Positions 1 through 6,808 of a DNA stretch of 28,228 bases are shown here, piece after piece. Made by a program: the position numbers and the translations under genes. This stretch comes from DATKMG01 sp035541995 (GTDB taxonomy: Bacteria; Acidobacteriota; Terriglobia; Versatilivoradales; Versatilivoraceae). The notes below the pieces were generated by a model. That model searched no databases and was not told the DNA's origin. It worked only from the letters and a program-made list of their open reading frames with translations. Position 1 is the first letter of the stretch. The number at the start of each line of letters is the position of its first letter. Location of the stretch: the NCBI GenBank assembly GCA_035541995.1, contig DATKMG010000730.1, positions 1 to 28,228 on the forward strand, read 5' to 3'.

Positions 1-795
1 GTGACTGGAGATTACCTGGACCGCGCTGATGCATTGGTGAAGGCCAAAGTCGACGTGATTGCTATAGACACAGCCCATGGTCATTCAAAGCGCGTTATGG
101 AAGTCATCACTCTCATCAAGCGAAAGTATCCGGAGACCGAATTGATTGCCGGGAACGTGGCGACTGCGGAAGGCACTGCTGATCTGATTCGCTGTGGCGC
201 CGATGGGATAAAGGTCGGAATTGGTCCAGGCTCTATCTGCACAACCCGGGTGGTCTCTGGAGCCGGAGTCCCCCAGATCTCGGCAATTCTCGAATGCTCT
301 CGAACCGCAAGACAAGCCAATGTGCCACTCGTTGCTGATGGCGGTGTTAAGTTCTCAGGCGACATTACCAAAGCCATTGCCGCCGGGGCGGACACCGTGA
401 TGATTGGAGGCCTCTTCGCCGGAACGGACGAAAGCCCCGGAGAGATTGTGCTTTTTCAGGGGCGTAGTTTCAAAGGCTACAGAGGGATGGGCTCTCTGTC
501 GGCGATGCAGACCGGCAGCCGGGATAGGTACCATATGGAAGCGGAAACCAACGAACAGAAATTGGTCCCTGAGGGGATAGAGGGACGCGTCCCCTACAAA
601 GGGCCTTTAGCCGCCATGGTAACGCAACTTGTCGGCGGTTTGAAGGCCGGGATGGGCTATTGTGGCTGTGGCAGTATCCAGGAACTCCAAACCAAAGCCC
701 AATTCATCAGGATTACTTCGGCTGGTCTTAAAGAAAGCCACGTTCACGATGTGATCATCACCAAGGAAGCTCCCAATTATCAAGTTGAGCAATAA
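1..795 (+). CDS. guaB: IMP dehydrogenase, C-terminal part (5' end outside window)
   Basis: IMP dehydrogenase oxidises IMP to XMP with NAD+, the committed step of GMP synthesis in the cytoplasm. The visible 264 codons cover roughly the second half of the TIM barrel. They include the catalytic loop GIGPGSICTTRVVSGAGVPQ with the active-site cysteine at residue 80 of the fragment, the phosphate-binding stretch MIGGLFAGTDESPGE, the YRGMGSLSAM motif and the flap region around YKGPL. Bacterial GuaB is about 490 residues, so some 220 N-terminal residues, including any CBS domains, lie upstream. The GTG at base 1 is therefore an internal valine codon, not the start. No frameshift is seen. A 120-base spacer separates it from the next gene on the same strand. 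Confidence 0.97.
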   Translation: MTGDYLDRADALVKAKVDVIAIDTAHGHSKRVMEVITLIKRKYPETELIAGNVATAEGTADLIRCGADGIKVGIGPGSICTTRVVSGAGVPQISAILECSRTARQANVPLVADGGVKFSGDITKAIAAGADTVMIGGLFAGTDESPGEIVLFQGRSFKGYRGMGSLSAMQTGSRDRYHMEAETNEQKLVPEGIEGRVPYKGPLAAMVTQLVGGLKAGMGYCGCGSIQELQTKAQFIRITSAGLKESHVHDVIITKEAPNYQVEQ

Positions 796-915
796 AGCTG
801 AGCGGTTTGGCGGTTCTTCATAGAAGAATCCACCCAGGCGCTGCACTATGAGCTTTTCCAGCCAATCGATCATTGTCTTTAACCAACGGGCTGAAGACGA
901 TCCTCCTTTCTGAAG

Positions 916-1632
916 ATGCCGCGGAAGAAAAGAAAATCAACGGTTTCCACGCAACAACGTCATCCCTCGATGGCGAGAGTAGCACGGTCCTCTCACCGAT
1001 CAACCAGGCCCGGGAAGACTAAAGTGATCTTGGCCTTTGTCATCTTTCTGATGTTGGCAATGACGGGTATAACCGGGTATTTGATGCTTCACGGTGATGT
1101 CGTTGACCTGAGGGTCAAGCGAGCCCGGAAGGTTGCCGCTCGCGTGCTCGCTCAGACCTCCCTGGGCGAAGAAGAGAGGGACCGATATGCAGTGGCAATC
1201 GCACGGAACTGCGTTGCCAAGGGTCTCAACCCCGCGGTTGTCGCCGCTATTGTGGTGGTTGAGAGTGGTGGCAACTCGTTGGCCGTGGCGCCTTCGGGCG
1301 ATCTAGGACTCATGCAAGTCAATGTGAGAATCCACTCCAGGGTGTTCAATTTTGCAGAAAGAAACCTGCTCAATCCTGAACAGAACATCGCTGTAGGTAC
1401 CAGTATCCTGCAAGGGATGGTAGCACGCCACGGGGACGAGAAAGCCATTGCAGCCTATAACGGTCTTCTTCCCGAGAAACAAGACTATACGGCCCGTGTT
1501 CAGGCAGTTCTTGGCAGGGCAGGCATTAATCCTCAGAGCGAACCGGTGGAATGGAAGCCTTCCTGGGGCGAGGTTTTTTCAGACTGGATCGGGGCGTTGG
1601 CTTCTCGATGGGCTCGGGGAGAGGAGGGCTGA
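916..1632 (+). CDS. Membrane-anchored lytic transglycosylase (SLT domain)
   Basis: Predicted to cleave the MurNAc-GlcNAc bond of peptidoglycan from the outer face of the cytoplasmic membrane. The 238-residue protein begins with a very basic N-terminus (residues 2-36), then one membrane segment (about 36-58), then a lysozyme-like SLT domain. The catalytic glutamate is E116 in ESGG, followed by GLMQVN (131-136), NPEQNI (153-158) and AYNG (180-183), in the order typical of SLT domains. The ATG at 916 has no convincing Shine-Dalgarno sequence; ATG codons further in would remove the basic leader. It may be read with guaB or from its own promoter in the 120-base spacer. The exact transglycosylase family is not resolved. 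Confidence 0.9.
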   Translation: MPRKKRKSTVSTQQRHPSMARVARSSHRSTRPGKTKVILAFVIFLMLAMTGITGYLMLHGDVVDLRVKRARKVAARVLAQTSLGEEERDRYAVAIARNCVAKGLNPAVVAAIVVVESGGNSLAVAPSGDLGLMQVNVRIHSRVFNFAERNLLNPEQNIAVGTSILQGMVARHGDEKAIAAYNGLLPEKQDYTARVQAVLGRAGINPQSEPVEWKPSWGEVFSDWIGALASRWARGEEG

Positions 1633-1809
1633 GGGCATTCTTGTCGGGATTTTCGCCCGAACTAGCGCTCCCCGCTTTTGCCCGACTCCACAAAGACCCA
1701 TGACCCGCGGTTCCATCTATTCAAGATATCAGGGGCGAGTAGAGATTGTGGGGTGTCCTGTTCCAACCGGCCTGTTCAGCGTCCCGAGCTTTGAATTGCG
1801 TATCGGCAT

Positions 1810-2877
1810 TTAAGGACTGAAGAGCTCGAGTTGGGTATTCGAGGGACGATGGAACGCTGCGATTGACAAGCTTGGACCCCTTTCAGCAATCCCTAGTTTG
1901 CGGCAGGAGATAGCGAACATTTCAGCCACTTGGTCTGCAAATATGCCTTGGCCCCGCATCCTCGAGCCAAAACAAGGATCGTTCAGCCTACCATCCCGCA
2001 GCGAACGGATTCGGTTTAGCACCTTGTTCCTTCGATCGGGCACGTGCTGGGTGAGCCACTGTTCGAAGAGGGGGGCGACTGTCAGAGGCAATCGGAGGGT
2101 AATGTATCCTGCAAATTGCGCGCCAGCTTTTGCGCATGCGGCCAGCACAGCCGGCAATTCATGATCGGTCAGTCCGGGGATCACAGGTGCCACCATCACC
2201 CCAGTTGGCACGCCTGCCGAACTGAGCTTTTCGATGGCTGCCAGGCGACGAAGGGGATGTGAGGTTCTTGGCTCCAGAGTCCGGCAGAGATCTCTGTCCA
2301 GTGTAGTCACAGACAGGAAAACCGCGGCGGCTTGATCTCTTGCCAGGTCGGTAAGGTAGTCCAGATCGCGGGTGACAAGATAGTTCTTGGTCACAACCGT
2401 CACAGGATTTCGAAACTCGCAAAAGACCGCCAAACAACTCCTGGTCAGTTCTCGCTTCCGCTCGATGGGTTGATAAGGATCAGTCACACCACTGATGGCC
2501 ACCACTTGCGGTTTCCACTTGCTGGAAGAGAGTTCTGATCGCAGCAAGTCCGGGGCTTGTTCCTTAACCAGGATCTTTGTCTCAAAATCCAAACCCGCTG
2601 AGTAGCCAATGTACTCGTGAGTCGGACGGGCATAACAGTAAATGCAACCATGCTCGCAACCGCGATAAGGATTGATGCTCGCGTCAAATCCCACGTCCGG
2701 GCTGTCGTTGTAGGTGATCAGACTTCTGCTGTGGTCTTTCAGAAACTGGGTGGTTGGAGCAGGTTCTCCGACCTCATCTTGGTCCGCTTCATGTTCGTAG
2801 TGTAGGCTTTCAAACCGGTTGGAAGGGTTCCAATCCGCGCCTCTTCCCCGGAATCTGGGCTTCCTCCGCTCTACCAT
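1810..2877 (-). CDS. Radical SAM protein, PA0069/Rv2578c family
   Basis: A 355-residue radical SAM protein of the COG1533 group, often annotated as SplB-like or DNA repair photolyase, although its reaction is unknown. The 4Fe-4S cluster motif is CEHGCIYC with cysteines at 74, 78 and 81, preceded by the family-typical NPYRGC. The start is well supported: ATG at 2877 follows AGGAG with five bases between. The last residues include QLELF (349-353), which fits the consensus for a DNA polymerase beta-clamp binding peptide and would suit a DNA-related role; that reading is inference. It stands alone on the minus strand, divergent from mscL, with a 380-base spacer between them. Confidence 0.92.
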   Translation of the reverse strand: MVERRKPRFRGRGADWNPSNRFESLHYEHEADQDEVGEPAPTTQFLKDHSRSLITYNDSPDVGFDASINPYRGCEHGCIYCYARPTHEYIGYSAGLDFETKILVKEQAPDLLRSELSSSKWKPQVVAISGVTDPYQPIERKRELTRSCLAVFCEFRNPVTVVTKNYLVTRDLDYLTDLARDQAAAVFLSVTTLDRDLCRTLEPRTSHPLRRLAAIEKLSSAGVPTGVMVAPVIPGLTDHELPAVLAACAKAGAQFAGYITLRLPLTVAPLFEQWLTQHVPDRRNKVLNRIRSLRDGRLNDPCFGSRMRGQGIFADQVAEMFAISCRKLGIAERGPSLSIAAFHRPSNTQLELFSP

Positions 2878-2978
2878 TCACTCCTGCCCCTAAGACTCTG
2901 ACCCCCGGATCGGTTCATCACCCCCATCCAGGACATCTATTAGCGTACCCCAATTTCACATTAAGGCAAGCCTGCCGG

Positions 2979-3091
2979 GTGCAATTCCAAGTGCAACAGG
3001 AGACGCCGCGCCCTCGCGGCGCTTACCGGATAGTAGGTTGGCAGGTTGAGGGCATCCGGTCTCCAATTAAATGTCGCACTTTGAATTGCAC
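2979..3091. repeat. MITE-like element with 16-base terminal inverted repeats
   Basis: The left end GTGCAATTCCAAGTGC (2979-2994) and the right end GCACTTTGAATTGCAC (3076-3091) are inverted copies with one mismatch. Inside are two smaller dyads: GCCGCG/CGCGGC around 3003-3018 and CCGGAT/ATCCGG around 3028-3061. The whole 113 bases could fold into a branched hairpin. It encodes nothing. The size and terminal repeats resemble a miniature inverted-repeat element, but no clear target-site duplication is visible and no matching transposase is in the window. Confidence 0.6.
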
Positions 3092-3113
3092 TTAGCCGCC
3101 TTGAAAAGACCAA

Positions 3114-3142
3114 TTGACGCGTTACGGGAATTCCAATATAAA
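3114..3142 (+). promoter_or_regulatory. Predicted sigma-70 promoter for mscL
   Basis: A -35 box TTGACG (3114-3119) and a -10 box TATAAA (3137-3142) are separated by 17 bases, each one base from consensus. Transcription would start near 3149, leaving a leader of about 110 bases before mscL. The -35 box lies only 23 bases beyond the inverted-repeat element that ends at 3091. Confidence 0.6.
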
Positions 3143-3258
3143 CGATTTTCTCTAAAGTCTGATTTTCCTTGGAACCGTATTGGGTTTTTTCGACCGCTAG
3201 GTTACATCTCCGGACATCTTTTCACTCTCAAGGCCATTCGAGCCAGAGGAGGCAAAAC

Positions 3259-3672
3259 ATGGTGAAAGGTTTCAAAGATTTCTTACTGAAGAACCAAGTC
3301 TTGGGTCTGGCTATCGCAGTCATCATGGGCGGTGCCGTGGGCAAGGTAGTTTCCTCGATTGTGGCGGATCTTCTCATGCCGCTTATCAGTCTGGTGATCC
3401 CTGGTGGTGAATGGCGCTCAGCCAAGATCGTTTTGGGAAAAATCACTGCTGCGGATGGAAAGGAAGTTGTTAATGCATTGAATTATGGCAATTTTCTTGG
3501 GAGCGTCGTGGACTTCGCTGTAATCGGATTTTGTGTTTACATGATCGCTAAATCTCTGGTCAAGGAGGCGCCCGCTCCACCTCCGCCTCCCACCAAGGAG
3601 TGCCCCAAGTGTACTGAGGCCATCCCCCTGGCAGCCAAAAAGTGCAAGTACTGCACCGCAGATGTTGGATAG
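3259..3672 (+). CDS. mscL: Large-conductance mechanosensitive channel with zinc-ribbon tail
   Basis: MscL forms a homopentameric channel in the cytoplasmic membrane that opens under high tension to release solutes during hypo-osmotic shock. The 137-residue protein has the N-terminal amphipathic helix (MVKGFKDFLLKNQ), the first membrane helix with the tight Gly/Ala constriction pattern (about 15-43), a periplasmic loop, and the second helix (about 76-100). The usual C-terminal helical bundle is replaced by a proline-rich linker (105-111) and a small putative zinc ribbon with CPKC (115-118) and CKYC (129-132). ATG at 3259 is chosen because GAGGAGG lies seven bases upstream; an in-frame ATG at 3169 lacks this and would add 30 atypical residues. 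Confidence 0.93.
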   Translation: MVKGFKDFLLKNQVLGLAIAVIMGGAVGKVVSSIVADLLMPLISLVIPGGEWRSAKIVLGKITAADGKEVVNALNYGNFLGSVVDFAVIGFCVYMIAKSLVKEAPAPPPPPTKECPKCTEAIPLAAKKCKYCTADVG

Positions 3673-4032
3673 GACAGGGCGGAGGGTTCAGACAGGAAGG
3701 ACGCAACCAACATGACAGGCAGGATGCGCTAGTGTGCAGCGCCAAGCACAGACCATTACTTGAGGAATCGATTACGGATGATGCAGTCCCGCCAATCCAA
3801 AACTCCCAAGGAAAGTGGTATGAAGAGTAGCGCACAGAGTGGCACGGGCATCTTGCCTGTGGATTAAAATGATACGGGCATCCCGGCCAGGAAAAAAGAC
3901 AACACAGATGTCCTGTCTCGCACAACGCACGAGACGCGCATGGACCGCTATATCGTGGGTTAGGGCTCCACACAGACGGGCGAGACGCCCGTCCCCCCTT
4001 AAGTGCGACATCGCGATTGGAAGGATTATGCG
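3673..4032. other. Intergenic region with palindrome cluster
   Basis: The 360 bases after mscL hold no credible gene. The first half (3673-3838) shows nothing recognisable. The second half carries a cluster of degenerate short palindromes ending in a perfect hairpin, and a GGAAGGA ribosome binding site (4019-4025) for the following gene. Confidence 0.6.
3839..3993. repeat. Cluster of about five degenerate REP-like palindromes
   Basis: Related short units follow each other with centres near 3851, 3881, 3911, 3936 and 3984. The clearest are CACGGGCATCTTGCCTGTGG (3843-3862) and the last unit, whose arms GACGGGCG (3975-3982) and CGCCCGTC (3986-3993) pair perfectly over eight bases around an AGA loop. 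The middle units (around ACGGGCATCCCGGCC, GATGTCCTGTCTCG and GAGACGCGCATGG) are eroded. The pattern fits remnants of repetitive extragenic palindromes rather than a CRISPR: unit identity is low and spacing is irregular. Confidence 0.55.
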
Positions 4033-4704
4033 GTGGAACATCTGACAGAGAGGCAGGTCATGGGCTTTGCTCGTGTCCGGAAGGATGACCTCGGATACCC
4101 GACATTGCTGAGGACATGCCTGAGTGATGCCACGCCACCAGTCCTTTTCCTCCTCGGCAACCGGGAATTATTGACTTGTCGACCGCTGGGAGTTTTCTGC
4201 TCGGTCCAATGTCCTGGTACCTTAATCCTGAAGACCTATGACCTGGCATGCGCTCTACGCGATGCTGGAGTGCCGGTGATCAGTGGTTTCCATTCTCCGA
4301 TGGAGAAAGAATGCTTACGGCTGCTTCTTCGTGGGACTCAACCCGTGCTCGTGTGTCTGGCCCGTGGCATTGAGAGAATGCGAATTCCTCCAGAGTGGAA
4401 GAATCCGCTAGCCGAGGACCGGCTTCTGATTCTGTCAGGGTTCCCACCGGGGAAGCGTCGAGTTACAGCAGAACTGGCACAGGCAAGGAACCGTATCGCG
4501 GCAGCCCTCGCGGATAAGGTCTTCGTAGCCTATTCCTCTCCAGGCAGCAAAACCGAGCGGTTCTGCCGCGATGTAATTGGGTGGGGGAAACTACTGTTCA
4601 CAGTTGATTGTGAGGAGAATCAAGTCTTGTTGAATCTTGGTGCTGTTCCCGTTTCTTCGACTGCTCCCTTGGTGCCGTCAATTATGGGCTCGGACCTCTT
4701 TTGA
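4033..4704 (+). CDS. DprA/Smf-like Rossmann-fold (SLOG) protein, single domain
   Basis: The 223-residue protein resembles the Rossmann domain of DprA, which in transformable bacteria binds incoming single-stranded DNA and loads RecA. Family-like features appear in order: LLGNRELL, ISGF where DprA has SGxARGID, VLVCLARGIERM, LLILSGFPPG, the AQARNRIAAALADKVFVAY stretch matching the RNRxIAxLS region, and NLGAVPV near the end. The usual GxARGxD motif is altered to GFHSPMEKECL, and there are no N-terminal SAM-like or C-terminal winged-helix domains, so canonical DprA function is doubtful. GTG at 4033 is chosen because GGAAGGA ends seven bases before it; GTG at 4003 has no ribosome binding site. 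Confidence 0.72.
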   Translation: MEHLTERQVMGFARVRKDDLGYPTLLRTCLSDATPPVLFLLGNRELLTCRPLGVFCSVQCPGTLILKTYDLACALRDAGVPVISGFHSPMEKECLRLLLRGTQPVLVCLARGIERMRIPPEWKNPLAEDRLLILSGFPPGKRRVTAELAQARNRIAAALADKVFVAYSSPGSKTERFCRDVIGWGKLLFTVDCEENQVLLNLGAVPVSSTAPLVPSIMGSDLF

Positions 4705-4893
4705 CCGGAGAGAAGAGTCCAGATCTTAGGACGATCGATCCAAGACACTGTGAAGGCTTCCTGTGAGGGCATAAGCCTCTGATCATGGGCGATAATGACT
4801 TTGCAGGCTTCCTCATCCCTGAGCTTGCATTCCGACAATTCGCTCCGGCCGCGTTGCTAATGCGCTCTTCCAGATTCTGCATCGAGAGTTCTC

Positions 4894-4920
4894 TTGACAC
4901 CCTCGTTCCATTAATAGGAT
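4894..4920 (+). promoter_or_regulatory. Possible promoter upstream of the GspG-like lipoprotein gene
   Basis: A perfect -35 box TTGACA (4894-4899) is followed 15 bases later by TAGGAT (4915-4920). The spacer is short and the -10 box imperfect, so this is only a candidate. It lies about 60 bases before the lipoprotein start in an otherwise featureless 277-base gap. Confidence 0.3.
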
Positions 4921-4981
4921 CATTTTTGAGGGTTCGAATCGATGAAATAAGGAACATCTGCAAGAATCCGGATATACTTGT

Positions 4982-5620
4982 ATGCATTTGGGTGCTGACC
5001 GAAGGATCTGTCCTGAACACCAACTGAATTTTATCCCCTTTAGTACACTCATCGGTTTGAGCATAGTTCTTTCTTGTTTCATTTTGGAAGCCTGCGCAAG
5101 CGGGCACCAACCCAATCCAAGCACAGTGAAGGAAGAGATTCAGCGGCTTGGCCTAGACCAGCTTTCCGAGAAACGGATTCAAATACAGAGTGTTTCCCAG
5201 ACGAATGAGAACAGGGTTATTGCTGAAGTGCAGATCAAATCTGTGTTTCAGTTTACTCGGGACAAGGACAACCGCTGGCAGGTTCAGTCTATTCGGGTAG
5301 GGGACAGAAACTGGATCGATCTCAAAGCCTTCCAGGAAGCGCTGGACATAGTTTTGTCGAAACAAACCCAGGTGAGCCTTCAGAAGGTCCTGGAAGGATT
5401 GAACAAGTATAAGCAAGCCAAGGGACTTTATCCGGAAACGCCGGATATCATCAAATTGACAGACATCCTGGTACCGGAGTATATGTCGGAAGTAGTTCGG
5501 TACGATGCCTGGAATCGCCAGCTGGTCTACAAGACCATGGGAACAAACTCTTTCCAATTGTCATCTGTGGGGCCAGACGGAGTTCCGGGGACAAAGGACG
5601 ATGTTGTCCTCGTACCATGA
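4982..5620 (+). CDS. Predicted lipoprotein with GspG-like C-terminal domain
   Basis: Function unknown. The 212-residue protein has a short polar N-terminus, a hydrophobic segment (about 17-35) and a lipobox LEAC with the lipidated cysteine at 38, so it should be membrane-anchored outside the cytoplasm. The region from about 135 to the end resembles the C-terminal domain of type II secretion pseudopilin GspG: LNKYKQAKGLYPETPD, then YDAWNRQLVYK, then SSVGPDGVPGTKDDVV, whose aspartates in GspG bind calcium. The class III prepilin leader of true GspG is absent. The first ATG has no clear ribosome binding site, so the start is uncertain; a TTG nearer the hydrophobic segment is possible. It precedes the DsbA-like gene by 34 bases and may share its transcript. 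Confidence 0.75.
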   Translation: MHLGADRRICPEHQLNFIPFSTLIGLSIVLSCFILEACASGHQPNPSTVKEEIQRLGLDQLSEKRIQIQSVSQTNENRVIAEVQIKSVFQFTRDKDNRWQVQSIRVGDRNWIDLKAFQEALDIVLSKQTQVSLQKVLEGLNKYKQAKGLYPETPDIIKLTDILVPEYMSEVVRYDAWNRQLVYKTMGTNSFQLSSVGPDGVPGTKDDVVLVP

Positions 5621-5654
5621 CTTTGCGACTTTAACGTGAGGATATCTTCACCAT

Positions 5655-6386
5655 ATGAGCACCAGCGGAAGCCCTCTTCGAACTAACAGCGCCAGGGCGG
5701 GAAAGAGCTCCGGCAGACTCTCGTTGGCCAAGCCTTTCCTGGTTGGAACCATACTGATTTGTTGTGCCCTTTCAGTCGCGTTCTTCTTGGCTCGTAGAAG
5801 CCAGGGTGATGAGCCCTTCCCCAAGCCGGCCGATTCCATCATCGGGACTAAATCCGCACCTACTGCAAAGGGCTGGAGCCGTGGCAATCCTGCCGCCAAG
5901 ACCGTGCTGATCGAATTTGCAGATTTCCAGTGTGGTTCCTGCGGACGCGCAAGCGTGGTGGTTGGAGAACTGATCAAGAAACACGGAGAAGAACTGTTAG
6001 TAGTCTTCAAGCATTTTCCCTTGGAAGTCGTGCATCGCAATGCCCTGATAGCATCTCAAGCGGCAGAGGCGGCCGGACGACAGTATAAGTTCTGGGAGAT
6101 GTACGAACTCTTGTTCAAGCACCAAGCCGAATGGGCAAACGTCCCGGATGCGCAGACGTTTTTTCTGAATTATGCGGCCGAGCTTCAAATGGACTTGGAA
6201 AAGTTCCAACGCGATCTCTGGGATAGTGAATTGCGCGACAAGATTTATAAGGACGTCTTGGAAGGCCAAGTGGCCCAGGTGACTCAGACGCCTACCTTTT
6301 TCCTCAACGGGGCTCGTATGCCTACCACCAAGAGTGAAGCTGAATTCGAGCAACTTATCACCGATGCCATTCGGAAGGCCAAATGA
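5655..6386 (+). CDS. Membrane-anchored DsbA-like thiol-disulfide oxidoreductase
   Basis: Predicted to introduce or exchange disulfide bonds in exported proteins. The 243-residue protein has one N-terminal membrane anchor (about 25-47), a linker, and a thioredoxin fold of the Thioredoxin_4/DsbA group. The active-site motif is CGSC (93-96) in FADFQCGSCGR, the cis-proline loop is TQTPTFFLNG with P213, and the central helical insertion (about 125-200) is typical of DsbA/BdbD. Its stop overlaps the start of the VKOR gene by four bases (ATGA), indicating translational coupling. VKOR is the expected membrane partner that reoxidises it. The same fold can act as an isomerase or reductase, so the direction of electron flow is inferred from this pairing. 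Confidence 0.9.
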   Translation: MSTSGSPLRTNSARAGKSSGRLSLAKPFLVGTILICCALSVAFFLARRSQGDEPFPKPADSIIGTKSAPTAKGWSRGNPAAKTVLIEFADFQCGSCGRASVVVGELIKKHGEELLVVFKHFPLEVVHRNALIASQAAEAAGRQYKFWEMYELLFKHQAEWANVPDAQTFFLNYAAELQMDLEKFQRDLWDSELRDKIYKDVLEGQVAQVTQTPTFFLNGARMPTTKSEAEFEQLITDAIRKAK

Positions 6387-6808
6387 GTCATCGAGCCCTC
6401 TTCGGCTGCATTCTTGCCTCCCTGGCTTTCGTCGGCATCATTGATTCTGGCTATGTGGCCATCAACAGCCTGATGCATTTCATTGTCCCTTGCGGGATCG
6501 CCAAGGGTTGTGAGGAGGTTCTCAACAGTCCCTATGCCCGGATCCGAGGGATCTCTATTGCCTGGGGAGGGGTTGCATTTTATATTTCTATGATGTTTGC
6601 TGGGATCTTTGCTGCCTACGGATTCGGTCGGATCTTGCGCCTGACCCTGCCAATTGCCGTCCTGGCCTTTGCCTTTACGCTCTATTTATTCTATTTGCAG
6701 GCGTTCGTGATTCTTGCCTTCTGTGACTATTGTCTGCTTTCTGCCCTTTTGGTTACTCTGAGTCTAGCCATCCACTTAGTGACGAGAGCCTGGAAGAAGG
6801 CATCCTAA
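6383..6808 (+). CDS. VKOR family integral membrane disulfide oxidase
   Basis: Bacterial vitamin K epoxide reductase homologues do the job of DsbB: they reoxidise a DsbA-like partner and pass electrons to quinone. The 141-residue protein has four or five hydrophobic segments and both cysteine pairs: C37 and C43 in the periplasmic loop (PCGIAKGCEEVLNSPYA) and the redox centre CDYC (114-117). The serine/tyrosine-containing loop between them also fits the family. There is no fused thioredoxin domain; that role falls to the upstream gene, which overlaps by four bases. Menaquinone is the likely acceptor given menG in this window. The stop codon overlaps the convergent lipoprotein gene by four bases. 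Confidence 0.9.
   Translation: MSHRALFGCILASLAFVGIIDSGYVAINSLMHFIVPCGIAKGCEEVLNSPYARIRGISIAWGGVAFYISMMFAGIFAAYGFGRILRLTLPIAVLAFAFTLYLFYLQAFVILAFCDYCLLSALLVTLSLAIHLVTRAWKKAS

Larger units (their letters stand above)
2878..3258. other. Divergent intergenic region between radical SAM gene and mscL
   Basis: This 381-base spacer holds no credible gene. It contains a 113-base element bounded by 16-base inverted repeats (2979-3091), a sigma-70-like promoter facing mscL (3114-3142), and a ribosome binding site GAGGAGG at 3246-3252. Small reading frames here overlap the repeat and lack ribosome binding sites. Confidence 0.7.

Noticed and set aside
1..3. GTG at the window start as the start codon of guaB
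   Set aside because: The encoded residues align with the middle of IMP dehydrogenase, so the true start is upstream of the window.
1633..1809. TCGGG/CCCGA dyad after the transglycosylase gene considered as a terminator
   Set aside because: Stem of only five pairs and no T-run; the spacer shows nothing else.
3839..3993. Repeat cluster considered as a CRISPR array
   Set aside because: Units are short, poorly conserved palindromes with irregular spacing, no uniform repeat and no cas gene in the window.
4930..4945. GGTTCGAATC resembling a tRNA T-loop
   Set aside because: The flanking five bases on each side do not pair, and no anticodon or D arm is found upstream.
4785..5027. 80-codon plus-strand reading frame before the GspG-like lipoprotein
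   Set aside because: No ribosome binding site, overlaps the lipoprotein start, and no recognisable sequence features; probably spacer.
4682..5110. 142-codon minus-strand reading frame
   Set aside because: Runs over the DprA-like 3' end and the lipoprotein 5' end; no ribosome binding site or protein-like pattern.
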